From an uncultured Ruminococcus sp. (lineage in GTDB: Bacteria > Bacillota > Clostridia > Oscillospirales > Ruminococcaceae): 18,003 bases of DNA. Under the pieces are notes generated by a model. It had not been told where the DNA came from. It saw only the letters and a program-made list of their open reading frames with translations, and made no database searches. Numbering within the stretch: the stretch's first letter is position 1; each line of letters begins with the position of its first letter. The stretch spans positions 1 through 18,003 of the forward strand of contig CAMOEP010000011.1 of the NCBI GenBank assembly GCA_946612185.1, read 5' to 3'. The translations under genes and the position numbers were made by a program. Positions 7,280-15,031 of the stretch are shown here, in pieces.

Positions 7280-7366
7280 AGCCAGCTTGACCGCTTCTCA
7301 CGTTGGCGCTCGTTAACTCGCTTACTCTGATAGAAGCGGTACTTTTGCCGTCGCTCAACCATATTT
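7272..7366. repeat. Palindromic element, copy C (left arm only)
   Basis: This partial copy has the same opening as copies A and B (CAAGCTGA, then GCCAGCTTGACCGC at 7281-7294). CGCTCGTTAACTCGCTTA (7307-7324) is identical to 975-992, and a 25-base block (7342-7366) is identical to 1010-1034. The right arm is absent; similarity ends at about 7366. The element supplies the stop codon of the tape measure gene and fills most of the gap before the distal tail gene. Confidence 0.8.
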
Positions 7367-7420
7367 GTACTGGAACATAGTTTAACGATAAAAGAGATTT
7401 ATAGGAAAGGGGATGAGAAA

Positions 7421-8140
7421 ATGAGTTACTTCATTTTTGGCGATTTTAACTCCCAGGAAAGCGGAATTCTGGTCACAAAGCCGGTAGTCCGCCCCACCTG
7501 GGGCAAGGAAGTCAGCGAGTACAAGCTTGCAGGAGGTCACACAAACCTTTTGCAGCAGGGGTCTGCCTACGAAAACGCTCAGCTTACCATTTTTGCCGCT
7601 ATCCCGGACACTTCTCCGGCGGTTGTCCGGGAACTTTACCGGGCAGTTTCCGGCTTCGGACGGCTCTGGCTCTCCTCCGCACCGGAGGAATACCTGAACG
7701 CCTACGCAGCTCCCCTCGTTCCTGAACCCGTGGCGCTGGATATGGCGGAAATTCCCCTGAATTTCACACTCCTGCCATTTGCACACGCTGTTGAACCCAC
7801 CGTCCAGGACATAACCTCCGCCACGGTGAACACCGCAGTCGAGAACGCCGGAACAGTGTTCGCAGAGCCGGAGATCAGGTTCACGGCAACGGGGGCGGAA
7901 GTGTCCATATACACCAACAACGAGCAATTCCGGGTGGAACTTCCGGCGGAAGTGCAGGGCGTGGAAGTCATCGTGGACTGCGAGGCGCAGGTGGTGTACT
8001 ACGTTTCCGGCAGCGACAAAATCTCCATTACTCAGCACAGTTTCGGTGAATTTCCGCTGCTTCATGTTGGCACAAACTACATAAAACACACCGGAGCAAT
8101 TTCCGCTGCAAGCATCAACGTGAAAGAGAGGTGGCTGTAA
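7421..8140 (+). CDS. Distal tail protein (Dit, siphophage tail component)
   Basis: This is 239 residues. It opens SYFIFGDFNSQESGILV, the short strand pattern with the Gly-x-x-Ser-x-xGly turn typical of Dit proteins. Then come a GGHTNLLQQGSAYENAQLTI strand pair and a VVRELYRAVSGFGRLWLSS segment, which correspond to the belt and hub N-domain. The C-terminal half is a second beta domain with conserved FPLLHVGTNYI and a terminal VKERW. Dit forms the hexameric ring at the tail tip that carries the hub and fibres. A purine-rich ribosome site (GGAAAGGGGATGAG, about 7404-7417) precedes the ATG. Confidence 0.8.
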   Translation: MSYFIFGDFNSQESGILVTKPVVRPTWGKEVSEYKLAGGHTNLLQQGSAYENAQLTIFAAIPDTSPAVVRELYRAVSGFGRLWLSSAPEEYLNAYAAPLVPEPVALDMAEIPLNFTLLPFAHAVEPTVQDITSATVNTAVENAGTVFAEPEIRFTATGAEVSIYTNNEQFRVELPAEVQGVEVIVDCEAQVVYYVSGSDKISITQHSFGEFPLLHVGTNYIKHTGAISAASINVKERWL

Positions 8141-8141
8141 A

Positions 8142-8879
8142 ATGTCTGAAATACAGGTAACAACGTTTGATGAATTTCTGACCGCCTGCGCCACGTCCGG
8201 GGCTGAGGTGGTCTGCCCGGAAAGTGCAGTCTGGGACATGAACCAGATCGCCCCGGCAGGAGCGCCGACAGTGACGGTGGCGTGCGCTAAAATCATTGGC
8301 AACGGCACGACGATCGCAAATCCGTCCATAATCAGCAGACCGCTGTTTTATTTTAATAACGTTGCTACAGTCACAAAGCTAAATATTGCCGATTTTACGG
8401 CGGATAAGCCGGTTATCACCGGTACCAGCGGTATGATCTGGAAACAGTCAGAGTTTAATGGCGTGCAAAATGCCGACGCTATGGTCGCCAGATCAATGAC
8501 ATTTTGCGAGGACGAAACTGCTGAAACCCCACTGGGGTGCGGTTTTACGGTGCATCTGGCTGGCGGTACGTTTTTTCAGCAGTCTATGGGAAATACGCTG
8601 TATTTAAGCAACTGCAAAGCGAGGTTTACCGGCGCTGGAAAGCTCGACCCGGCTTCCGGATCATACTCAAACTTTATGCAGTTGCGATATTGCTTTTTCG
8701 AGGGCGATTTTACGCAGATTTCTTTAAATTTTTACTGTGGCATGAGCCTGATAAACTCACCGGCGAAACGTGGAGTTTACGCTGGTTCAGGCGCACAGTG
8801 GGTGGACTGCACTGAGGAGCAGCTCCAGGATGCTGACTATCTGCGGTCTATCGGATTTTATGTGGGTGATGCGTCATGA
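8142..8879 (+). CDS. Unknown tail-tip protein between Dit and tail hub
   Basis: This is 245 residues and not recognised as a named family. It opens with IQVTTFDEFLTACATSGAEV, followed by short beta-strand repeats with regularly spaced hydrophobic and Asn/Gly turns (GNGTTIANPSIISR, YFNNVATVTKLNIADFTA, GNTLYLSNCKARFTGAGK). This resembles a right-handed parallel beta-helix like those in phage tailspikes and pectate-lyase folds, but I see no catalytic motif. Four or more Cys residues are present. The ribosome site is AGAGAGG (8125-8131). It ends in an ATGA overlap with the hub gene, so the two are coupled. It is probably a baseplate or carbohydrate-binding accessory; function is not known. Confidence 0.6.
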   Translation: MSEIQVTTFDEFLTACATSGAEVVCPESAVWDMNQIAPAGAPTVTVACAKIIGNGTTIANPSIISRPLFYFNNVATVTKLNIADFTADKPVITGTSGMIWKQSEFNGVQNADAMVARSMTFCEDETAETPLGCGFTVHLAGGTFFQQSMGNTLYLSNCKARFTGAGKLDPASGSYSNFMQLRYCFFEGDFTQISLNFYCGMSLINSPAKRGVYAGSGAQWVDCTEEQLQDADYLRSIGFYVGDAS

Positions 8880-10840
8880 GGATGCTTGACTACATCGAAT
8901 CCACCGGCACACAATACATTAACACTGGGATATACCCCAATAGTAATGTCGATTTTGAAATAAAATTTCAGCGTGTGGGTGATCTGTCAGGGTGGGGGCA
9001 TTTGATAGGTGCGATAACTGCCGATTCATCGCTCATGCAAATTTTCGGCATACGATCTTGGAGCGAGATTCTTTCGAGAAAAGGCACAGGCGATATTCAG
9101 TACAATTCTATTTCGTTTTCACAGGGTAGCGATTACACGGTCAGCATGATCGGGGCAGACCTCAAAATCAACGGCACAGCGGTTAGAACACTGCCGGTCA
9201 GCAGTTTTACTATGGACTGTCCTTTATACATCTTTGCTGCTGATTACAACAATGTCCCTAATAGTATTCTGCCCTCTACACGGCTATTTTACGCAAAAAT
9301 CTGGGAAAGCGGCACACTTGTCAGGGACTTTGTCCCGGCGGTAGAAAACGGTCACGCCGGACTGTATGACCGTGTAAACGAACAGTTTTACTCAAACGCT
9401 GGAACAGGTGATTTTCTGTATCCTGCGTGGTACATGGGCGAGGACGGCTACCCTACAACTGATTACTTCCCGGAACTGTCGGAAAATGCCGTGAATCCGC
9501 CGTTTCCGGCGATGATGTGGCGCATCGGCCCGAAGATGAATAATGGCTTTCCGTTTCACGGCTTGCTCCCGGATATTCGTGGTGTTGACATCTGGGCGCT
9601 GCATCGCAAATCGCAGATACACGTCTATGACCTCCACGAACCGCAAACCGGCTTCAAGTCCAACGGACTGGCTGTCCTCGACCCTATCTCCTGCACGTCC
9701 TGGCACGACGATGACCGGTGGGACGTGGAGCTGACTCACCCCCTCGATGGGTGGGGAAAATGGAAGTATCTCCTGCCGGAGAACATCATCAAGGTCAGAG
9801 GTCAGCTTTTCCGCATAGACAAATATCAGCCGAAAATCAGCGGCTCAGAGCGTACTATCAGCATTCACGCAACCCACATTTCAACAGACATGGCGGCACA
9901 GATGATACGTCAGGCGACGTTCTCCGGCGGTGACGCTTCGGATTTCATCGACTTTGCATTTTCGAGCGTGGACGAGCCGTTCTTCTCCGAGGGGCTTGAG
10001 CCGTACACGTTCGAGGGGTACAGCGATATCACCACAAACGCCGGAGAGACAGAGCTTGTGAACTGCTCACTCTGGGCGGCGATCGTCGGCGCTGACAACT
10101 GCCTGCTGAACAGGTACGGCGGCGAACTGTACCGGGATAACTTTTATTTCTCGGTCTGCACCCGTATGCAGTACGCCAAGGACAACACTTTCCGCCTGCG
10201 GTACAGCCTTGACATGACCGAAATTTCCCAGACTATCGACTATACCGACTTCTGCACGGAACTTCACGGGCGGGATAACTATGGAAACGAGTACGCTATC
10301 TGCTGGACTGGCGTTGACTGGGCAGTGCATCACCCACGGCAGCGGGCGGTATCGTTTACTTACAGCGAATTTGACACGGCTTTTGACAGCCTGGTACATG
10401 ACGTGGAAACACTGTTTTTTGCGAGTGATTATCCGAAAGTAACGTATGAGCTGACACTTGCGAATCTCAAAAATGATCCACGCTATGCAGAATTTATGTG
10501 CTTGCAGGACTACCACTACGGCGATAGTGGAAGTATCTACTGCCCGGAACTGGATATCGACACGGTTCAAAAAATCGTTGCAGAACAGCGTGATGAGCTG
10601 ACCGGCGACGTGCTGCGAATGACACTTGGGAACCTGAAAAATTCCTGGGTTCGCCCGTCGCTCCTTGCCGGAACGGTGTCCTCCGGCAGCTCCGTGGAGG
10701 ACAAGCAGCGGAAGGCATTGCAGGAGGAGCTGAAGAAAACTAAGCTGAAAGCTCTGCCGGACTGGAAGTCTGCCCGGACTTACACCTGGGCAGAAATACG
10801 GCAATTTACCTGGAAGGAGACGAAAAATCATGGCAACTGA
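8876..10840 (+). CDS. Tail hub / tail-associated protein (Prophage_tail) with N-terminal LamG-like domain
   Basis: This is 654 residues. Residues 1 to about 183 form a LamG/concanavalin-like beta-sandwich: YIESTGTQYINTGIYPNS at the start, a central jelly-roll pattern, then RLFYAKIWESGTLVRDFVPA and a YDRVNEQFYSNAGTGDF end block. A Pro-rich linker containing MMWRIGPKMNNGFPFHGLLP spans about 184-245. From about 247 (IHVYDLHEPQTGFKSNG) the protein resembles the gp27-like hub and prophage endopeptidase tail family: ENIIKVRGQLFRIDKYQP, later TISIHATHISTDMAAQMI. The C-terminus is basic with two Trp-containing repeats. The hub normally starts at the protein N-terminus, so the LamG-like unit is an added front module. 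ATGA overlap with the preceding gene. Confidence 0.75.
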   Translation: MRMLDYIESTGTQYINTGIYPNSNVDFEIKFQRVGDLSGWGHLIGAITADSSLMQIFGIRSWSEILSRKGTGDIQYNSISFSQGSDYTVSMIGADLKINGTAVRTLPVSSFTMDCPLYIFAADYNNVPNSILPSTRLFYAKIWESGTLVRDFVPAVENGHAGLYDRVNEQFYSNAGTGDFLYPAWYMGEDGYPTTDYFPELSENAVNPPFPAMMWRIGPKMNNGFPFHGLLPDIRGVDIWALHRKSQIHVYDLHEPQTGFKSNGLAVLDPISCTSWHDDDRWDVELTHPLDGWGKWKYLLPENIIKVRGQLFRIDKYQPKISGSERTISIHATHISTDMAAQMIRQATFSGGDASDFIDFAFSSVDEPFFSEGLEPYTFEGYSDITTNAGETELVNCSLWAAIVGADNCLLNRYGGELYRDNFYFSVCTRMQYAKDNTFRLRYSLDMTEISQTIDYTDFCTELHGRDNYGNEYAICWTGVDWAVHHPRQRAVSFTYSEFDTAFDSLVHDVETLFFASDYPKVTYELTLANLKNDPRYAEFMCLQDYHYGDSGSIYCPELDIDTVQKIVAEQRDELTGDVLRMTLGNLKNSWVRPSLLAGTVSSGSSVEDKQRKALQEELKKTKLKALPDWKSARTYTWAEIRQFTWKETKNHGN

Positions 10841-11657
10841 GACAACTAACTACCATTTTATCAAGCCCGGCGACGCTGATCCGGTGGACAATACGCCGCT
10901 GAACCAGAATTTCGACAGCATCGACGCTGCTATCGCCGGTCACGCTGCCGACACCAGCAACCCACACCAGACTACGAAAGAGCAGGTAGGGCTGGGCAAC
11001 GTGGATAACACAAGTGACGCTGACAAGCCGATTTCGACGGCGGTGCAGGCGGTTCTGGACGTTGACCGGGCGGCTATCGCCGACCTGATTGACTCCGGGG
11101 CTAAAAACCGTCTGCAAACATCGTGTAGTTCGCAGACGGTCAATGGCGTTGTTTTTACGGTGGACACTGACGGCACGATAACCGCCGAAATTCCGGATAA
11201 TATCACATCAAATGCGCAGTTGGAACTGCTTCCGAGCGTGGTCGTGCCCGAAAGTTTCAGGGGCAAATCGCTGATTTTGTCGGGGTCACCGGCTGGTGGA
11301 AGCACAGCCACCTGGAGAATGGTGTTGCAAAATACAACGTCAGGATTCTCCACACTGGCTGCCAACGAGCAGGGCGGTACTGTGTTTACAGTCCCGGACA
11401 GTGTCACAAGAATCAGGATTGTTTTTACGGTCTACTCAAACTGCCCAGCACAAACTATCGTAATAAAGCCCATGATTTGTGATATATCCGCCTGGGACGT
11501 GTCGCAGGAATATGTGCCATATCGCCCAAGCTATGACGAACTTGTGGCACGCATCGTCGCTCTTGAGCAGGCGGCAGGAATCAGTGCAAGGAGTGTCGCA
11601 AGTCTGACCGAATCTGCGGCTGATATGACTGAGACAGAGGGCGAGGAGGTGATGTGA
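10830..11657 (+). CDS. Tail fibre / receptor-binding protein
   Basis: This is 275 residues. Residues 1-35 (NYHFIKPGDADPVDNTPLNQNFD) match the short N-terminal attachment segment common in Firmicutes phage fibres. Residues 45-70 carry the fibre motif PHQTTKEQVGLGNVDNTSDA then KPIST, which in other phages folds as a trimeric shaft. Residues about 95-235 form a beta-rich globular domain that resembles a carbohydrate-binding jelly roll. Residues about 240-258 (YDELVARIVALEQAAG) are a short coiled coil, probably for trimerisation. The start overlaps the hub gene by 11 nt with AAGGAGA upstream. It probably recognises the host surface. Confidence 0.77.
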   Translation: MATETTNYHFIKPGDADPVDNTPLNQNFDSIDAAIAGHAADTSNPHQTTKEQVGLGNVDNTSDADKPISTAVQAVLDVDRAAIADLIDSGAKNRLQTSCSSQTVNGVVFTVDTDGTITAEIPDNITSNAQLELLPSVVVPESFRGKSLILSGSPAGGSTATWRMVLQNTTSGFSTLAANEQGGTVFTVPDSVTRIRIVFTVYSNCPAQTIVIKPMICDISAWDVSQEYVPYRPSYDELVARIVALEQAAGISARSVASLTESAADMTETEGEEVM

Positions 11658-12058
11658 TGGACAAAGTTATCAACATCATTTCAGCGGCAGTATGTGGCGT
11701 TTGTGGCTTCCTCTGGGGGCAGGCGGACGGCTTTCTGTACGCTCTCATCGCCTTTATGACTATTGACTATATCACAGGCGTGATCGTGGCTTGCGTGGAG
11801 CATCGTCTGAGTTCCGAGGTGGGCTTCAAGGGCATTGCCAAAAAGGTGCTTATTCTCCTGCTTGTGGCGGTGGGACACCTGCTCGATGTTCACATTCTCG
11901 GCGGCGGTGCGGTGTGCAGGTCTGCGGTGATCGGATTTTACATAGCCAATGAGGGCATCTCGATTCTCGAAAACTGCGGTGCTATCGGGATTCCGCTGCC
12001 GAAAAAACTGCTCGATGTGCTTAAACAGCTTAAAGACAAGGAGGACAATAATGACTAA
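11657..12058 (+). CDS. Phage holin (Phage_holin_4 / TcdE-like family)
   Basis: This is 133 residues with four likely hydrophobic segments (about 5-20, 26-47, 62-80 and 87-103) and a charged C-terminus (KQLKDKEDNND). Family features are ALIAFMTIDYITGVIVA, the small KGIAKKVLILLLVAVGHLLD helix and a YIANEGISILENCGAIGIPLP block. Holins of this family make membrane pores that release the endolysin. ATG 11657 overlaps the fibre stop (TGATG), with AGGAGGT (11644-11650) 6 nt upstream. A GTG at 11654 would be only 3 nt from that site and is less likely. Confidence 0.87.
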   Translation: MDKVINIISAAVCGVCGFLWGQADGFLYALIAFMTIDYITGVIVACVEHRLSSEVGFKGIAKKVLILLLVAVGHLLDVHILGGGAVCRSAVIGFYIANEGISILENCGAIGIPLPKKLLDVLKQLKDKEDNND

Positions 12059-12398
12059 CCGTGAAAAAATTTCAGGACTTAGCACAGCGAAGTTTTGGGA
12101 AGAAATCAATAGTCTTTTAGAACACCAGGCGGAAGACTATATCGACTATGTGAAGTACCTCGACAGCGAGGATCCCGACATCTCTCATTTTATCAGGAAT
12201 CAGGGTGAATGTCTTGTATCTCCGTTACAGGCTGAGAAAATTGCAGCGCATTTTGTGGGAAAAGAAATGCCCAAGAGCAGACCCGCACTTTTTCTCCGTG
12301 AACGCAGAATGTACGGCGCACCATGCGCCGTTGTGTTTATGGAGGGTAAAATATACACTGTTCCGCTTGAAAATGTCTCAATGATTAAGGAGAAATGA
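12051..12398 (+). CDS. Small phage protein of unknown function
   Basis: This is 115 residues, soluble, with no membrane segment. It opens TNREKISGLSTAKFWEEIN, a helical pattern seen in small proteins of Firmicutes phage lysis modules. A DYIDYVKYLDSEDP helix follows, then a compact C-terminal part with APCAVVFMEGKIYTVPLEN, which looks like a small beta sheet. AAGGAGG (12038-12044) 6 nt upstream sets the start at 12051; the longer frame upstream is holin overlap. It overlaps the holin by 8 nt. Its position between holin and endolysin allows a role in lysis timing, but this is not supported by any motif. Confidence 0.6.
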   Translation: MTNREKISGLSTAKFWEEINSLLEHQAEDYIDYVKYLDSEDPDISHFIRNQGECLVSPLQAEKIAAHFVGKEMPKSRPALFLRERRMYGAPCAVVFMEGKIYTVPLENVSMIKEK

Positions 12399-12401
12399 AC
12401 T

Positions 12402-12659
12402 ATGGACAAAAAAGCGCTTAAAATCGTCAGGGACTATATCGTGGCTCACCTTGACAAGTCCGACGTAGAGCCGGTTTTTGAGGTGTACACCGTCTGGAAG
12501 TGCAAGGCGCTCCAGAACTGGAAGTATCTGCTTTCAAGCACTCTGCCTGACGGTATGTACTACGAACTCACCTACAACGGTGACAAGCAGGAATGGTATC
12601 TTGATGCGTACAAGAAGTTTGAGAATACTGTCATTAAGGAGGAAGAAAATGGACACTGA
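12402..12659 (+). CDS. Small phage protein, possibly DUF6275-like
   Basis: This is 85 residues. The features KIVRDYIVAHLDKSD, then VYTVWKCKALQNWKYLLSS, then GMYYELTYNGDKQEWYLDAY resemble the small DUF6275-type proteins found in Firmicutes phages: a helix followed by a three-stranded sheet. This match is from memory of the pattern and was not searched. The ribosome site AAGGAG is within 13 nt of the ATG. It overlaps the next small gene by 11 nt. No function known. Confidence 0.62.
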   Translation: MDKKALKIVRDYIVAHLDKSDVEPVFEVYTVWKCKALQNWKYLLSSTLPDGMYYELTYNGDKQEWYLDAYKKFENTVIKEEENGH

Positions 12660-12771
12660 GATCACCAAAATCATCGAGCCGGCATACAATGAAGTACAGG
12701 TTCATCACGGCTTCGACGAGGACTATTATTCACACGATTTTTCGGGACTTTTGGAGGAGAATTATGGTTAA
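12649..12771 (+). CDS. Very small acidic protein (40 residues)
   Basis: This frame encodes 40 residues, MDTEITKIIEPAYNEVQVHH and then a GFDEDYYSHDFSGLLEENYG segment, highly acidic and aromatic in the second half. AAGGAGGA (12636-12643) lies 5 nt upstream of the ATG, as good as any site in the operon. The gene overlaps its neighbours by 11 nt and 8 nt, and its end carries the endolysin's ribosome site. Translational packing and the strong ribosome site argue that it is real. It may serve mainly to couple translation into the endolysin gene. Confidence 0.5.
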   Translation: MDTEITKIIEPAYNEVQVHHGFDEDYYSHDFSGLLEENYG

Positions 12772-13450
12772 GTATGGAATAGATGTATCTGAGTGGCAGG
12801 GCGATATTGACTGGTCTGCGGTGACGGCGGATTTTGCTATTATCCGTGCAGGCTACGGCAAGGAGCTGAGCCAGGAAGATGAGAGGTTTCAGTCCAATTA
12901 TGAGGGCTGTAAGGACAATAATATTCCCTGCGGTGCGTACTGGTACAGCTACGCTACTACCGTTGAGGAGGCGCAGAAAGAGGCAGAAACCTGCCTGAAA
13001 GTGATCGCAGGCAAGCGCTTTGAGTACCCGATCTACCTTGATATCGAGGAGCAGCGCACGCTCAGTCTGGGTAAGGCGGCGGTTACAGCTATAATCAAGG
13101 CGTTCCTTGACAAGGTGGAGAGCGCTGGCTACTGGGTGGGACTGTATATGTCTGCCAGTCCGCTGAGCGCCTATGTGTCTGAGAGCGTCCGCAATCGCTA
13201 TGCAGTCTGGGTGGCGCACTACGGTGTCAGCAAGCCCAGCTACTCCGGCAGTTACGGTATGTGGCAGAAGTCCAGCACCGGCAGCGTCCCCGGTATTAGT
13301 GGAAACTCCGATCTTGACGAGTGCTATGTGGACTATCCCAAACTTATAAAGGAGTCTGGCTGCAATGGCTTCACCACTGAGCCGTCCACAAAGACGGTTC
13401 GCCTCACTATCGACGGCACAACCTGGGAGGGCGAGCTGCATAAGGTGTAA
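12764..13450 (+). CDS. Endolysin, GH25 family lysozyme (N-acetylmuramidase)
   Basis: This is 228 residues. It has the GH25 signature: YGIDVSEWQGDIDW at the start with catalytic-region Asp7, FAIIRAGYG, CGAYWYSYA and YLDIE (Asp93 and Glu95, the acid/base pair by family analogy). AVWVAHYG and MWQKSSTG-SVPGISG-NSDLDE follow near the end of the barrel. Residues 208-228 form a short tail with a TIDGTTWEGEL motif, possibly a small wall-binding or linker remnant. No signal peptide is seen, so export depends on the holin. The ATG at 12764 has GGAGGA a few bases upstream; the frame before it belongs to the overlapping 40-residue gene. Confidence 0.92.
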   Translation: MVKYGIDVSEWQGDIDWSAVTADFAIIRAGYGKELSQEDERFQSNYEGCKDNNIPCGAYWYSYATTVEEAQKEAETCLKVIAGKRFEYPIYLDIEEQRTLSLGKAAVTAIIKAFLDKVESAGYWVGLYMSASPLSAYVSESVRNRYAVWVAHYGVSKPSYSGSYGMWQKSSTGSVPGISGNSDLDECYVDYPKLIKESGCNGFTTEPSTKTVRLTIDGTTWEGELHKV

Positions 13451-13452
13451 CA

Positions 13453-13520
13453 ATTTCAGCCATTTCTGAAATGGTTTAATATTTTCTGAACAAAATTCAG
13501 AATTGTTAGAAATTTCTGAA
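13453..13520. repeat. Cluster of TTTCTGAA direct and inverted repeats
   Basis: TTTCTGAA occurs three times (13463-13470, 13483-13490, 13513-13520). Inverted TTCAG/TTCAGAA copies occur at 13455-13459 and 13496-13502. TTCTGAA (13484-13490) and TTCAGAA (13496-13502) form a perfect 7-bp stem with a 5-nt CAAAA loop. ATTTCAG/CTGAAAT (13453-13459 and 13466-13472) form another. The AT-rich stretch sits between the endolysin stop and the terminator; its role is unknown. Confidence 0.55.
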
Positions 13521-13531
13521 CATAAAATTAA

Positions 13532-13568
13532 GGGTCTCGCTGCTCAGGCAGGAGACCCCTGTTGTTTT
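13532..13568. terminator. Terminator at the end of the lysis module, probably bidirectional
   Basis: GGGTCTC (13532-13538) pairs with GAGACCC (13552-13558) over a 13-nt loop. On the plus strand it is followed by CTGTTGTTTT. On the minus strand the stem is followed by TTAATTTTATG, so it can also end the convergent membrane-protein gene. A further weak hairpin, GCTGGT/ACCAGC (13571-13576 with 13584-13589), lies next to it. Confidence 0.72.
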
Positions 13569-13613
13569 ATGCTGGTATAATTAACCAGCCGTTTTCGGCA
13601 TGGGGATTAACTA

Positions 13614-14504
13614 TTACCATTTACTTATTAACCAGAACACAGTATCTAATGATAAAATTATCACAATTGTCATGTTGAAAAGAGTTGGAATATTTAGTTT
13701 TCGCTTTGTTATGCAACAGTAAACTTCTTTCTTTATAGTTATCTTGCTTATTCTCAATATAACTTCCATAAGGTAGTAAATCACATTGAAAACAGTAAAA
13801 GAAAGTAGGCATATAACAAAAATCAGTCTATATTTGCTTACGATCGCCATGCTTTCTAATACACTACTGGTGAACGATAAACCGCCAACAAACGTTATTA
13901 TGATAGCCGAAAACACACCGAAGATAGAAATGTAGTCTCTTAGTGTGTTTTTTATTGATTCATTAACCTCTTTTTCTGTTTTCTTTATCTTTTTTCGTGA
14001 TGATTCAATTTTAGCGTCTATTGATTTATATTCAGTCTCTCTTTGCTTTCGGCTTTTATCAAGGGTTTCTTCTAATTTTGATAGACTATTATACATTTCT
14101 TCAATTCTTTCAAATCGCAAAACATTTCTTTGCCTTAACGCAAGTTCAGAATGATCAAAAAAACGAATGAATATCTTCAGAATGCTGGGATCTTTTTCTT
14201 CATTTAATGCTTCCTCAATAAATGTCCTTAAATTTGAGGTATATGTGTCGCAATCCTCATCAGAGAAACTAAAAATACATACACTTATTTGTGAATAAAG
14301 TATTCTATCAAGTGTTTCATTAGAGTCATTGTATTCCTTAATAAGTCGGATTGTTTCTTTAGGGTCATAATCAGGCTTATTTACTGATTCGCATATTCTG
14401 TTAATAGCTTCCTCGCTTGAATGTAAAATATCATTTTTAGTAGAAATACTATTACTTATTTCGTCATCATCATTTTTCAATAATCTATCTTGTTCATTAC
14501 TCAT
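13614..14504 (-). CDS. Coiled-coil, three-helix membrane protein; candidate effector of Panacea cassette
   Basis: This is 296 residues and not recognised as a named family. Residues 1 to about 125 are soluble and mainly helical (RLIKEYNDSNETLDRILYSQ, FIEEALNEEKDPSILKIFIR). Residues about 125-188 form a strong charged coiled coil. Three hydrophobic segments follow: about 191-211 (ISIFGVFSAIIITFVGGLSF), 227-249 and 276-294. The protein ends WLISKW. ATG 14504 is chosen because AGGAGTT (14517-14511) precedes it; it overlaps the Panacea stop by 8 nt, so translation is coupled. Soluble sensor plus C-terminal membrane helices fits a membrane-acting toxin or abortive-infection effector, by inference from the partner gene. 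The region is visibly AT-rich compared with the phage genes. Confidence 0.68.
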   Translation of the reverse strand: MSNEQDRLLKNDDDEISNSISTKNDILHSSEEAINRICESVNKPDYDPKETIRLIKEYNDSNETLDRILYSQISVCIFSFSDEDCDTYTSNLRTFIEEALNEEKDPSILKIFIRFFDHSELALRQRNVLRFERIEEMYNSLSKLEETLDKSRKQRETEYKSIDAKIESSRKKIKKTEKEVNESIKNTLRDYISIFGVFSAIIITFVGGLSFTSSVLESMAIVSKYRLIFVICLLSFTVFNVIYYLMEVILRISKITIKKEVYCCITKRKLNIPTLFNMTIVIILSLDTVFWLISKW

Positions 14505-14982
14505 TAAAATAACTCCTGATAGCTTCAAGCGAAATTGTACTATTTCTTCCTTCAGAATAATAAGCGTCTTTCCATGGCTTTTGATTGTGAGTTAATTGCA
14601 CAAGCTCACTTGCACTGTACAACTTGAATTTATCTACGACGCTATTTATCAGTTCTTTATCATCATCTAAAATTACATCATCATTATATTTACAAATACG
14701 TAGTTTCAATTTACCGTTTTCAGATTGGATTTTAGAATAAGACTTTATTGTAGGTATTAAAGAACTTCCGCATATTCTATATTCACGATAAGCTCTCGGT
14801 ACAACAGGACCGAAGTCCCAAGCTTCAATTTCTTCCTTGAAACAAGGCTCTCCGTCACCAGAAATCAAATAAAAAGCCTGTATGAAATATAGAAGCTTCT
14901 GCAATTTTAGATTAGAAATGCCATATCCTTTTTCATTACTATAATTTATAACGTGCCTGCAAACATCAATAACATCATACAT
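14497..14982 (-). CDS. Panacea-domain (SocA-like, DUF4065) putative antitoxin
   Basis: This is 161 residues. It has the family hallmarks: an N-terminal helix with CRHVINYSNEKG, the NLKLQKLLYFIQAFYL helix, EIEAWDFGPVVPRAYREYR, then a C-terminal SASELVQLTHNQKPWKDAY segment. The Leu-Lys-Leu-Gln-Lys-Leu-Leu-Tyr and AW-x-x-GPVVP motifs are diagnostic of the Panacea domain (ProQ/SocA-associated antitoxins). In known systems this domain neutralises many unrelated toxins, including membrane-active ones, encoded next to it. It is the first gene of a two-gene leftward operon with its own promoter. GGGGGAGA lies a few bases before the ATG. The next gene starts inside its last codons. Confidence 0.85.
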   Translation of the reverse strand: MYDVIDVCRHVINYSNEKGYGISNLKLQKLLYFIQAFYLISGDGEPCFKEEIEAWDFGPVVPRAYREYRICGSSLIPTIKSYSKIQSENGKLKLRICKYNDDVILDDDKELINSVVDKFKLYSASELVQLTHNQKPWKDAYYSEGRNSTISLEAIRSYFNE

Positions 14983-15031
14983 ACATATCTCCCCCTTACA
15001 GCAATTTAAACAATAGCAAGGCTATATTTAT

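Noticed and set aside
12689..12763. N-terminal extension of the endolysin
   Set aside because: It is the out-of-frame shadow of the 40-residue gene. The GH25 fold begins directly at the ATG at 12764.
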